Part shown: positions 11,041 through 20,814 of the stretch, piece by piece
Position numbering within the stretch: position 1 is the stretch's first letter
Layout of the letters: every line of letters starts with the position of its first letter
Assembly: GCA_951394045.1 (NCBI GenBank)
Contig: OX595998.1
Coordinates: forward strand, 930,001 to 994,000
DNA: 64,000 nt
Source of the DNA: Nitzschia sp. DOCU1
Taxonomy: Eukaryota > Bacillariophyta > Bacillariophyceae > Bacillariales > Bacillariaceae
Direction of reading: 5' to 3'
Made by a program: the position numbers and the translations under genes
Notes under the pieces: generated by a model
Told to the model about the DNA's origin: nothing
Databases searched by the model: none
The model's input: only the letters and a program-made list of their open reading frames with translations

Positions 11041-12436
11041 GGCTTATGTCCGGTCACGTAGGTAGCTAAGATTTTATGAAGAAGAAAGGGGAAAAAAGGA
11101 AGGAAAAAATTCAAAGAACAAAAGGAAGGCAATATTCGGTATTCTCAATAACAAGAGATATATTTTAACGGGATCACCTACCACGATGACAATCATTGGC
11201 TGGCTTGCCCTGCTCGCCATTAAGTCGAATTGGTCCAAATTTGTCGGACGAGCGGCGACAATGGCGCAACACAAAAATCCATTCTTTCACTGTCAAACTT
11301 TCTTTGTGAGTACTTCTCGAGTACTGCTGCTGTCCTCCTACCACCCCATGTATATAAACTCCTTGATTGGCGCTATACAGTCGTTGCAGCAGCAGTATTA
11401 TTCGATTGTTAGTTATTATTTAATTACTACTTCAATATTACGAAGGTAAGTGCATTCCATCGCAGACCAAAGTATTTTGATTCATGCATTTCACTAACAT
11501 CGTCATTTAAACTTGACAACCTGCTCACCACCCAGCATCTCTACAATTCGCTTGTTGTGGCCTTTGCTGTGAATATACTCCCAACACGAAGCTGCCATCG
11601 CCACCGCCACTTTCAACTCGTCAGGCATTTGTTTCCTTGCTAATGAATGCGACAATCAACTTTGAATCACTGCTGATTCGTCTACAAGCTACCACCGCCA
11701 CTAGAACTACACTACAATACACTTCATTACTCACTTCCACCTCTATGAAGCCGCCGCGGCGTCGCTATTGTTTCCTTCATCTCGTCGATCATTGTTTTCG
11801 TGGGTGGTTTGTTTCCCTGCCAACAAACGCTACAATCAACTTTGGATCGCTGTGAATTCGTCTACAAGCTGCCATGGCCACTACAACTACTACACTACAA
11901 TGCACTTCATTATTCGTGGCTACCTCAACGAAGCCGCCGCCCGGCCACTGTCTTGTTGAACTCGTCGGTCATTTCTTCTTTTGAGAGGATACAACGAATG
12001 CAACAATCAACTTCTGGCGGCCTCTTTGGAACACTATAGGATTGCTCGTATAATACTAATAGAAAGCTCAAGAAGAACATAGATTCATTGTTGAATAGGT
12101 CACCAAGTGCATAGGGGACCATTACAAAGGAAATAGAGAGGCATCGGCCGAAGGCAGTTGCAGTCGCGAGTGGATAGTTCTTCGACTGATACGAACAGGT
12201 CGACTCGTATGACTATGAATCGGACCGTGGCATTGGGTTCAGTGACGTCAAGAACCGAAAAGAATGACTTTCTAAATGATGTTTTACACTTTTTGGAGCA
12301 ATCCCATTGGTGGGCTGTTGGTGGCTTACACTTTTCTGACAGTTTAGAATCGGCCAAAATGGCTCAATTATGACAATTCCGAGGTCTTTTTGTCAAAGGC
12401 TTACACTTGAGCTACCTACGTGGCCGGACATTGGCC
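11041..12436. repeat. Transposon unit 3 (marker base C at 11177)
   Basis: Third unit. It carries the same marker base as unit 1, so it matches unit 1 better than its neighbours. Confidence 0.8.
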
Positions 12437-12442
12437 GGAATT

Positions 12443-13838
12443 GGCTTATGTCCGGTCACGTAGGTAGCTAAGATTTTATGAAGAAGAAAGGGGAAAAAAG
12501 GAAGGAAAAAATTCAAAGAACAAAAGGAAGGCAATATTCGGTATTCTCAATAACAAGAGATATATTTTAACGGGATCAACTACCACGATGACAATCATTG
12601 GCTGGCTTGCCCTGCTCGCCATTAAGTCGAATTGGTCCAAATTTGTCGGACGAGCGGCGACAATGGCGCAACACAAAAATCCATTCTTTCACTGTCAAAC
12701 TTTCTTTGTGAGTACTTCTCGAGTACTGCTGCTGTCCTCCTACCACCCCATGTATATAAACTCCTTGATTGGCGCTATACAGTCGTTGCAGCAGCAGTAT
12801 TATTCGATTGTTAGTTATTATTTAATTACTACTTCAATATTACGAAGGTAAGTGCATTCCATCGCAGACCAAAGTATTTTGATTCATGCATTTCACTAAC
12901 ATCGTCATTTAAACTTGACAACCTGCTCACCACCCAGCATCTCTACAATTCGCTTGTTGTGGCCTTTGCTGTGAATATACTCCCAACACGAAGCTGCCAT
13001 CGCCACCGCCACTTTCAACTCGTCAGGCATTTGTTTCCTTGCTAATGAATGCGACAATCAACTTTGAATCACTGCTGATTCGTCTACAAGCTACCACCGC
13101 CACTAGAACTACACTACAATACACTTCATTACTCACTTCCACCTCTATGAAGCCGCCGCGGCGTCGCTATTGTTTCCTTCATCTCGTCGATCATTGTTTT
13201 CGTGGGTGGTTTGTTTCCCTGCCAACAAACGCTACAATCAACTTTGGATCGCTGTGAATTCGTCTACAAGCTGCCATGGCCACTACAACTACTACACTAC
13301 AATGCACTTCATTATTCGTGGCTACCTCAACGAAGCCGCCGCCCGGCCACTGTCTTGTTGAACTCGTCGGTCATTTCTTCTTTTGAGAGGATACAACGAA
13401 TGCAACAATCAACTTCTGGCGGCCTCTTTGGAACACTATAGGATTGCTCGTATAATACTAATAGAAAGCTCAAGAAGAACATAGATTCATTGTTGAATAG
13501 GTCACCAAGTGCATAGGGGACCATTACAAAGGAAATAGAGAGGCATCGGCCGAAGGCAGTTGCAGTCGCGAGTGGATAGTTCTTCGACTGATACGAACAG
13601 GTCGACTCGTATGACTATGAATCGGACCGTGGCATTGGGTTCAGTGACGTCAAGAACCGAAAAGAATGACTTTCTAAATGATGTTTTACACTTTTTGGAG
13701 CAATCCCATTGGTGGGCTGTTGGTGGCTTACACTTTTCTGACAGTTTAGAATCGGCCAAAATGGCTCAATTATGACAATTCCGAGGTCTTTTTGTCAAAG
13801 GCTTACACTTGAGCTACCTACGTGGCCGGACATTGGCC
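12443..13838. repeat. Transposon unit 4 (marker base A at 12579)
   Basis: Fourth unit, carrying the unit 2 marker base. Its right end joins the complete GGAATTCT duplication. Confidence 0.8.
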
Positions 13839-13846
13839 GGAATTCT
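13839..13846. repeat. Right target-site duplication GGAATTCT
   Basis: Exact copy of 8229-8236, in the same orientation, directly after the last transposon unit. Confidence 0.75.
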
Positions 13847-14249
13847 ACGGAGGTGTCAAACCGACGAATTCGTATTGGCATTCGCATGTGTTAAGCCCCA
13901 CAAACGTTGCATATGCCCTCGAAACCACCTTTGCCCCCGCCCCAAGAGGAATTTGGAATCTGGAAGAATCGACGAATAAATTTCTAAAAATACCGGCGAG
14001 CAGCGGCGCGCTTTTGTGTGCCCAGCCGGCAGAGTCTTGTTGGCGATGCGAGGCGGGAAGGCCACATGATACGCTTTCTATCGTTTTTGGAGGGAAAAGT
14101 TGTGTTGGTTGTTGGTGGTGCCTCGCCTCCCTCTCTCTGCTTCTGCAATTGATGTCGCTGTGAGGAGGCAACAGCAAGTTGACACAAGGCATCTTTGACA
14201 ACTGCTTCCACTACCAGTCAGGTTTAGGTTGTTGTGTTAATTAATAACA
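13847..14249. promoter_or_regulatory. Intergenic region upstream of the SR protein gene
   Basis: About 400 bp between the transposon array and the SR gene start. Small overlapping open frames on both strands show no family resemblance. It presumably contains the SR gene promoter and 5' UTR. Confidence 0.35.
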
Positions 14250-15612
14250 ATGTCCAGCCATCCTGCTGCAGGTGCACCACCTCCGGATGGAGAGGATCGG
14301 CCACCCGCCCCTCGTCGGAGTCGATCTCGCTCGCCTCGAGGAGGCCGCGGCCGAAGAGGACGAGCGGGTGGTAGCCGCAGTCGGAGCCGAAGTCGAAGTC
14401 GATCAAGATCACCACCCGTCTTTCGAGGTGGAAGACGATCCAGGTCACCACCACCCAGGAGGGGCGGTGGTCCTCCTAGAAGTAGAGGAGGTCGATCGCG
14501 CAGTCGCAGTTGGAGCGGCTCTCGAAGCCCATCACCTCGTGTAAGTTAATAAAATCGGCGCAGGCGTGCGACGAGAAAAGTGAGACGATTCGTGATGCAC
14601 ATGTGAAGGCTAACAAAGTATGTTGTTTTCAAAACTCCAAACCAACAATATTGGTTCGTGTGTCTACTCTCTCTCTCTCTCTCTCTTTCAGGGAGGGCGC
14701 TTTGACCGAGACAGAGACTATCGAGGTGGTGGTATGCGAGATCGAGGTCCTGGTCCAGGATTTGGTGGTCCACCCGACGATTTCCGAGGCGATTTTCGAG
14801 GTAAGCAGAATAGATCCCGGGGGCGATATTGGTAATCATTCTGTTGTGAACCACATATTATTCTTACAATTAGACGTTGCATTGCCATTGGTATTACTTC
14901 TCTAAAAGGAGGAAGAGGACCACCTCAGCCATTTGGAGACCCACATTTTGATCGCTATGGCCCTGGAGGGGGTGGCGGCCCCTATGGTCCACCCGGGCGT
15001 GGTGGGCCACCACCCCCGCGTCGTGGAGAACGTCGTCGTCGAGACGAAGGTCCTCCAGGAGTCTCTTTGTTGGTCCGCAATGTAGCCCCTACCATTACTA
15101 CGGAAGACTTGCAAAGTGCATTCGGTCGTATTGGCGAAGTGCGGGATGTCTACATTCCCCGAGACTATCACTCCCAGCAGCCCAAGGGTTTTGCATTCAT
15201 TGAATACGCCGATCCTGATATGGCGCGGGAGGCTAGGGAAGAGATGGATCGTTTCAAGATCAAGGGCCGTGAACTCGAAGTTGTCTTTGCTCAAGAACGC
15301 CGCAAGACTCCCAATGAGATGAGAGGCCGAACTGGTAGTGGCAGCAGCGACCGCGGTGGTGGTGGTGGTGGTGGTGGCGGCGGCGGTGGTGGTGGAAACC
15401 CCCGTGGTGGCCCAGCTGAGTTTGAACGCTCGTCATCCTTTGAAAGGCATCGACAACGTCAGCGTGATGGGCGTGGTGACCGAGATCGCGATAGAGATCG
15501 GGATCGTCGCCGAGACAATGGCGATCGTCGAGAGGGTGGTGGAGGCGGCGACAGGCCACCTAAGGGCGATGGCGGGGATGAAGGAAAGCCCTTGGATCCC
15601 AAGGCCATTTAG
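14250..15612 (+). CDS. SR-type splicing factor with RS-rich N-terminus and one RRM
   Basis: Three exons: 14250-14540, 14692-14800 and 14909-15612. The introns are 151 bp (with a CT-rich 3' tract) and 108 bp. The product is about 367 residues. The first ~97 residues are dense in RS/SR dipeptides with RGG-like stretches, and a Gly/Arg/Asp linker follows. A single RRM lies at about residues 186-268 with RNP2 LLVRNV and RNP1 KGFAFIEY. The C-terminus is Gly-rich, then Arg/Asp-rich. This resembles SRSF2/SRSF10-type proteins, which bind exonic enhancers and recruit spliceosome parts in the nucleus. The RS domain lies mainly before the RRM, whereas classical SR proteins carry it after. The long Gly run at about 15355-15395 is a simple repeat prone to length change. 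Confidence 0.8.
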
Positions 15613-16560
15613 TATTAATGGGCGATATTTGTGCGGTGCTGTTATACCGAACGGTGGTTGGTTCTATTGTGATGATGGAACAAAGTTTGTTCAAGGCGAA
15701 GCTGCCTTGAATTCTTGTGTGAAATCAATAGTATTCATGTTCGTCCTTGCGCGCCTTGAAGCGGAGTGCGCAAGGGTTGTTTCATTTGCTTACGAACAAT
15801 GACGACAATATTCAAGGTAAGAGAGGCGCCAAGACCACCAGGGACGAGGCCTCAGCCTTGGTTCACGCGCGCTCTCAACGTCCATGGGTAGCAAGTAAAT
15901 AAATCTCAAGTACATATATCAAGAAGGTCAAGATGTCCACCAAGATTGAAGCACCGAGTGGTCTTTCGTTGAAAAATATCGCTCAAGTCAAGGGAAAGTG
16001 GATGGGGAGCCATCTTTTTTTCTCTCAAAATAGATTTTGATCGTCGTTTCAAGGAAGCGCATCATCACCAGCCACCCAGCACAGTAGATGAGCGTGCACT
16101 CAATGCGGAGCAGAAGACTTTCCGTCACACGACCTCCGTCTTGATGTTTCAAGTACGCCCCATTTCTCATCCCACTTGCATCTCATCATCAGCGAGAAAA
16201 ATGTCTGCGTTGTTGACTCCCGTTGTCGACCACAGGCAGGCAGGCACTCGACTGTCCCTCACTATTACTGACCGAGCAGTTCCGACGACTCCCGCCGTCG
16301 GCGGCACGACAAACAAACAAAGCTGAAAAAAGAATTAGCCGTTGCAATCTAGTAGAGCTATTAACTACATACTGTACGTTGGAGCTTCATTTGTTGTGAC
16401 ATACAAAACGAACTACTTTAATTTTGTAACGATAAGCTCCTCGTGTCGGCAGGAATGCAGGAGGCTTTCATATCCTTTCTCGGACCATAAATATATGTAT
16501 ACATATCTCCCAGGCTTGAGGGGTTAGGGTGTCACGATGATCCCAGAGCCGTCGGTTGAG
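15613..16560. other. Intergenic region sharing sequence with the 21.2-21.6 kb and 23.2 kb regions
   Basis: No gene is evident. The part at about 15745-16060 is clearly related to 21165-21600. Shared blocks include AAGTGGA[TC]GGGGA and GAAAAATAT. The part at about 16405-16480 is related to 23218-23290, sharing AAGCTCCTCGTGTC. Both lie downstream of the Cys-rich genes, so the 3' flank was duplicated together with the gene. Confidence 0.55.
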
Positions 16561-19500
16561 TTAATAACGGTCTTTTCCTTTGCCGCCGGGCTGGTCTCCG
16601 GGGGCACCTGCATCTGGGGGGTTGCCACCACCACCATCGCCGCCCGTGTCGCCGCCCGTGTCACCGCCGGTTAGGTTGGTAAGAATCGGCTTACCCTGGT
16701 CTTCCCAATCTTCAGGGGCAGGTTCGATGGTGGTGGGACAGTTGATGATACTTTCTTGCACATCGAAGCAACCAACACTGTCGGTAAGAACTCCTCCGAT
16801 GGTGGTAATGACAGAGAAGTCTTGGTCGGGGATGATTTGAATCTCCGTAGTGGTGGAATACGCTGGCGGGAGTGCAGTATTGTTAACAGGGAACTGAATC
16901 ACTTGCGGAGGGAGTAGACCCGTTTCGTTTGAAAGCACGACAACCGTGAGGAAGTCCATGACAAGAGCCTGGCCATCGATTGCAAGATCGATGCTGAAGC
17001 TGACCGTTGGTGCAATTCCGTATCCAACAACTCCATTAGTTACACCCTCGAATTCTAGCAGTTGGAAGGAACCGAAGATATCCAAGAGGTAAAGCTGTTG
17101 CGAACAAGAACTGTGGTAGGTAAGAATTTGAAGAGGAGTGCCCGGACCAGTGCAGGGGTTACTGTCGCACGTGAACAAAGACAAGACCATGTTAGCTTCG
17201 ACCTTGAGCTGATTTGGGTCAGTGGCATTGAAACGGCCTCCGGGAAGCTCAACGGGCCCATTGTAGTAGAAAGTGGTCAGATCTTTATCTGAAGTCGAAG
17301 TAACCCAGAAGGTACCGTTCATTCCAATCGTTGGGCCTCCGTTGAAGTCGTCACAGACAAACTTTTGTTGGGGCCAATAGTCTGTAGTAAGAGTCTGGTT
17401 ACGGACGCATGAACAAGTTTCAGGGTCTTGGTCAATGCAGCGTCTGAGGATAGAGTCGGCGCAAGGGCGACCGTCGACGCGGAACAACATGCGCCAGGGT
17501 CGCTCACGGCAACGGTCGAAGTGGCATTCGATTGCAGGGCACTCGGGGATGACAGTGACGTTGAGGTTGCAGTCGCCAGTCGGGGCGGGAGATAGGGTTA
17601 CGGTGGGCACAGGAGGACTGGTAGGGGTTGGAGCAGGCACGATCGGAGCTGGGGTTTGACCTGGAACCACAGGCGCTGGGGTCGAAGGCACGATCGGGGC
17701 TGGGGTTTGACCTGGAACCACAGGCGCTGGGGTCGAAGGCACGATCGGAGCTGGGGTTTGACCTGAAACCACAGGCGCTGGGGTCGAAGGCACGATCGGA
17801 GCTGGGGTTTGACCTGGAACCACAGGCGCTGGGGTCGAAGGCACGATCGGAGCTGGGGTTTGACCTGGAATCACAGGCGCTGGGGTCGAAGGCACGATCG
17901 GAGCTGGGGTCTGAGCTGGGCTTGGTGGCATAGAAGTTCCAGGAATGATAAACACAAGACTATCCGTGTCTTCGCAGATCTCCCCACCCGGCATGGTGGC
18001 GTTCATCGTTGCATTGGCGATGTACTCAGACTCCATGCACCTATTAGCAAACTCACTCACGAGCTCATCATAACATGCTCCAGGCGGAAGCATAGGGGGA
18101 GCCTCGCCCTCCGCAATCAAGTCTTCGACTATTCCGTTGAAGTAGAAGAGCAGGTCGTGAAGCTCCATGGTCTCAGTTCCAAAGTTGCAGGCATCAACTC
18201 CGTAGACGATCTCAGTGAGACAGTTGTTGACTTCACCAGTGTTGCAGGTGTATCCGAGGAAGTCAAGGGCTCCATAGGCATCTTCCAACACCATTTCTTG
18301 GTTCATGCAGGATGTGTCCATCGAGAAAGTTTGGGAGCCCTCGGGGGCAGTAACATTCACGTCCATGCACATGGGCAGACAAGCGCCTCCAAGGGACACA
18401 GTGATCATGTCTCCAGCGGATACAAGTCCACTGAAAGCAACAGTGTCAGGCATGTCACATGGCGTGATCGTGACAGTAGCGAGCGAGCCAAGGACTCCAG
18501 TGTCCACGCAACCCTCGAATCCGAGATCGCAGGCGTTACCGGTGTAAATGAAGGTCATCGTATTGACACAGTCAGGGCACGTGCAGTAGGGTACTTCGAT
18601 GGGAGGTAGGTCTTCGCAGGGCATCACCGCACCGGTGACTGTATCAACGTAGGTACAGTTGAGAGATACCTGACCTCCACAGGCTCCAGTAGGATCGTGG
18701 GACGGCGAGGGAGTCGGAGGAGCGGTTTGGCCTGGAACCACAGGCGCTGGGGTCGAAGGCACGATCGGAGCTGGGGTTTGACCTGGAACCACAGGCGCTG
18801 GGGTCGAAGGCACGATCGGAGCCGGGGTTTGACCTGGAACCACAGGCGCTGGGGTCGAAGGCATATTATATATGGTTGGAGCTGGGCTTGGTAGTATGGG
18901 TGTTTCTGGAATGACAAACACAAGATCATCCGTGTCTTCGCAGATAACATCACCAGGCATGGTGCCATTCATGGTTGCATTTGCCACGTAAGTGGATTCC
19001 AAGCAAATATCAGCATAAGCAGTGACAAGTTCATCATAACATTCACCAGGCATAAGCACAGGAACCTCGCCCTCAGCCAACAAGTCCTCAACTACTCCGT
19101 TGAAGTAGAAGAGCAGCTCGAACAGGGTGAGGTCAAGGCTTCCATTGTTGCAGGCATCAACTCCGTAAACGATCTCTTGGAGACAGTTGTTGACTTCACC
19201 AGTGTTACAGGTGTATCCAAGGAAGTCAAGGGCTCCGTAGGAGTCTTTCAAGACCATTTCTCGGTTGATACAAGAGGTATCCATAGAGAAAGTTTGGGTG
19301 ACGGTGCCATCTGCGGACGCAACAGTCACGTCCATGCACATGGGCAGACAAGCGCCTCCGAGGGACACAGTGATCATGTCTCCAGCAGATACAGATCCAC
19401 TGAAAGCAACAGTTTCAGGCATGTCGCATGGCGTAATTGTAACAGTAGCAGGGGAGCCTAGGACTCCAGTGTCCATGCAACCCTCGAATCCAAGATCACA

Positions 19501-20814
19501 CGCGTTACCGGTGTACATGAAGATCATCTCGTTGACACAGTCAGGGCAGGAACAGTAGGGTTTGTCGATGGGAGGCAGTTCTTCGCAGGGCATCTCCACA
19601 CCAGTGTCTGTATCAACATAGGTGCAGTTGAGTGACACATCACCTCCACATGTTGCAGTCGGAGGTGGAGTTTGGGCTGGAACCACAGGGGCTGGGGTTA
19701 GTGGTGGGGCTGGCGGCGGCGTTGGTGGCACGACCGGGGGGGGTATGGTCGGCGGGGTGACTGGTGACATGGTCGGGGGCAACGTCGGAGGCGGGGTTTG
19801 AGCTGGGACCACAGGCGCTGGGGTCGGCGGCGGGGTTGGTGGCATGGTCGGAGCTGGGCTTGGTGGCATGGGAGTGGCAGGAATGACAAACACAAGATCA
19901 TCTGTGTCTTCGCAGATGATATCGCCTGGCATGGTGCCATTCATGGTTGCATTTGCGACGTAAGAGGATTCCATGCAAATGTCAGCATAAGCAGTGACAA
20001 GATCATCATAACATTCACCAGGCATAAGCACAGGAACCTCGCCCTCAGCCAACAAGTCCTCAACTACTCCGTTGAAGTAGAAGAGCAGCTCGAACAGGGT
20101 GAGGTCAAGGCTTCCATTGTTGCAGGCATCAACTCCGTAAACGATCTCTTGGAGACAGTTGTTGACTTCACCAGTGTTACAGGTGTATCCAAGGAAGTCA
20201 AGGGCTCCGTAGGAGTCTTTCAAGACCATTTCTCGGTTGATACAAGAGGTATCCATAGAGAAAGTTTGGGTGACGGTGCCATCTGCGGACGCAACAGTCA
20301 CGTCCATGCACATGGGCAGACAAGCGCCTCCGAGGGACACAGTGATCATGTCTCCAGCAGATACAGATCCACTGAAAGCAACAGTTTCAGGCATGTCGCA
20401 TGGCGTAATTGTAACAGTAGCAGGGGAGCCTAGGACTCCAGTGTCCATGCAACCCTCGAATCCAAGATCGCAAGCGTTACCGGTGTACATGAAGATCATC
20501 TCGTTGACGCAGTCAGGGCATGTGCAGTAGGGTACCTCGATGGGGGGTAGCTCCTCACAGGGCATCTCGACACCGGTCTCCATATCAACGTAGGTACAGT
20601 TGAGAGTCAGATCACCTCCGCACTTTGGAGTTGGAGGTGGTGTCCCTGGCGGAGCCATACTCGACACATCTTCTTGCGCGAAACGAGCATACCATTTGCT
20701 TTCTTCTTCAAATGACTCCGCATGGTCGGCCGGTAGGTTCTTTCCAAGAAACTTGTCAGCGTTAGCATTTGCATGCCCGAGGGCAGCAAAGAAGACGCAA
20801 GTAGCGAGCTTCAT
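16561..20814 (-). CDS. Secreted modular Cys-rich protein, three N-terminal modules (A-A-B)
   Basis: A single exon of 1,417 residues that I cannot assign to a named family. The signal peptide MKLATCVFFAALGHANANA is followed by an acidic segment. Three copies of a ~250-residue Cys-rich module begin near C65, C389 and C711. Each has an NCTYVD start, CPDCVN, YTGNACDLGFEGC, GACLPMCMDV, GYTCNTGEVNNC and a glycosylation-rich YVANATMN-type end. Pro/Thr linkers separate them, the last with repeats of PAPVVPGQTPAPIVPST. The C-terminal domain (about 1082-1375) carries CRERPWRM and YHSSCSQQLYLLDIFGSFQL. A Gly-rich tail ends in KGKDRY. The paired cysteines and N-x-T sites point to an extracellular or wall-associated protein. 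It is paralogous to the genes at 23349 and 28696. Confidence 0.85.
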   Translation of the reverse strand: MKLATCVFFAALGHANANADKFLGKNLPADHAESFEEESKWYARFAQEDVSSMAPPGTPPPTPKCGGDLTLNCTYVDMETGVEMPCEELPPIEVPYCTCPDCVNEMIFMYTGNACDLGFEGCMDTGVLGSPATVTITPCDMPETVAFSGSVSAGDMITVSLGGACLPMCMDVTVASADGTVTQTFSMDTSCINREMVLKDSYGALDFLGYTCNTGEVNNCLQEIVYGVDACNNGSLDLTLFELLFYFNGVVEDLLAEGEVPVLMPGECYDDLVTAYADICMESSYVANATMNGTMPGDIICEDTDDLVFVIPATPMPPSPAPTMPPTPPPTPAPVVPAQTPPPTLPPTMSPVTPPTIPPPVVPPTPPPAPPLTPAPVVPAQTPPPTATCGGDVSLNCTYVDTDTGVEMPCEELPPIDKPYCSCPDCVNEMIFMYTGNACDLGFEGCMDTGVLGSPATVTITPCDMPETVAFSGSVSAGDMITVSLGGACLPMCMDVTVASADGTVTQTFSMDTSCINREMVLKDSYGALDFLGYTCNTGEVNNCLQEIVYGVDACNNGSLDLTLFELLFYFNGVVEDLLAEGEVPVLMPGECYDELVTAYADICLESTYVANATMNGTMPGDVICEDTDDLVFVIPETPILPSPAPTIYNMPSTPAPVVPGQTPAPIVPSTPAPVVPGQTPAPIVPSTPAPVVPGQTAPPTPSPSHDPTGACGGQVSLNCTYVDTVTGAVMPCEDLPPIEVPYCTCPDCVNTMTFIYTGNACDLGFEGCVDTGVLGSLATVTITPCDMPDTVAFSGLVSAGDMITVSLGGACLPMCMDVNVTAPEGSQTFSMDTSCMNQEMVLEDAYGALDFLGYTCNTGEVNNCLTEIVYGVDACNFGTETMELHDLLFYFNGIVEDLIAEGEAPPMLPPGACYDELVSEFANRCMESEYIANATMNATMPGGEICEDTDSLVFIIPGTSMPPSPAQTPAPIVPSTPAPVIPGQTPAPIVPSTPAPVVPGQTPAPIVPSTPAPVVSGQTPAPIVPSTPAPVVPGQTPAPIVPSTPAPVVPGQTPAPIVPAPTPTSPPVPTVTLSPAPTGDCNLNVTVIPECPAIECHFDRCRERPWRMLFRVDGRPCADSILRRCIDQDPETCSCVRNQTLTTDYWPQQKFVCDDFNGGPTIGMNGTFWVTSTSDKDLTTFYYNGPVELPGGRFNATDPNQLKVEANMVLSLFTCDSNPCTGPGTPLQILTYHSSCSQQLYLLDIFGSFQLLEFEGVTNGVVGYGIAPTVSFSIDLAIDGQALVMDFLTVVVLSNETGLLPPQVIQFPVNNTALPPAYSTTTEIQIIPDQDFSVITTIGGVLTDSVGCFDVQESIINCPTTIEPAPEDWEDQGKPILTNLTGGDTGGDTGGDGGGGNPPDAGAPGDQPGGKGKDRY
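17628..17911. repeat. Tandem repeat encoding PAPVVPGQTPAPIVPST units
   Basis: A 51-bp unit repeats here about five to six times within the third linker of the gene. Two to three further copies lie in the second linker at about 18726-18870. Units are nearly identical, which suggests recent expansion and likely length polymorphism. Confidence 0.8.

Larger units (their letters stand above)
8237..13838. mobile_element. Tetrameric head-to-tail array of a 1,396-bp non-autonomous DNA transposon
   Basis: Four near-identical units start at 8237, 9639, 11041 and 12443, a period of exactly 1,402 bp. Each is 1,396 bp and adjacent units are separated by the 6 bp GGAATT. The left end GGCTTATGTCCGG continues with TCACGTAGGTAGCT. 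The right end, reverse-complemented, reads GGCCAATGTCCGG continuing with CCACGTAGGTAGCT, giving terminal inverted repeats of about 27 bp with three mismatches. The outer boundaries carry an 8-bp direct repeat, GGAATTCT. No open frame exceeds 87 codons and none looks like a transposase, so the element is non-autonomous. Inverted ends plus an 8-bp duplication would suit a hAT-like or other 8-bp-TSD superfamily, but I cannot assign one. Confidence 0.85.

Noticed and set aside
8237..13838. Small open frames of 60-87 codons repeated four times
   Set aside because: They recur only because the transposon unit recurs. They overlap on both strands and show no transposase or other family resemblance.
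17628..17911. Regularly spaced repeats that superficially resemble a CRISPR array
   Set aside because: The repeats are 51-bp units without unique spacers and lie in frame in a Pro-rich linker of a eukaryotic gene.
17809..20433. Several 200-270-codon plus-strand frames opposite the first Cys-rich gene
   Set aside because: They are antisense shadows caused by low stop-codon density on the opposite strand. They repeat with the module copies and show no independent features.
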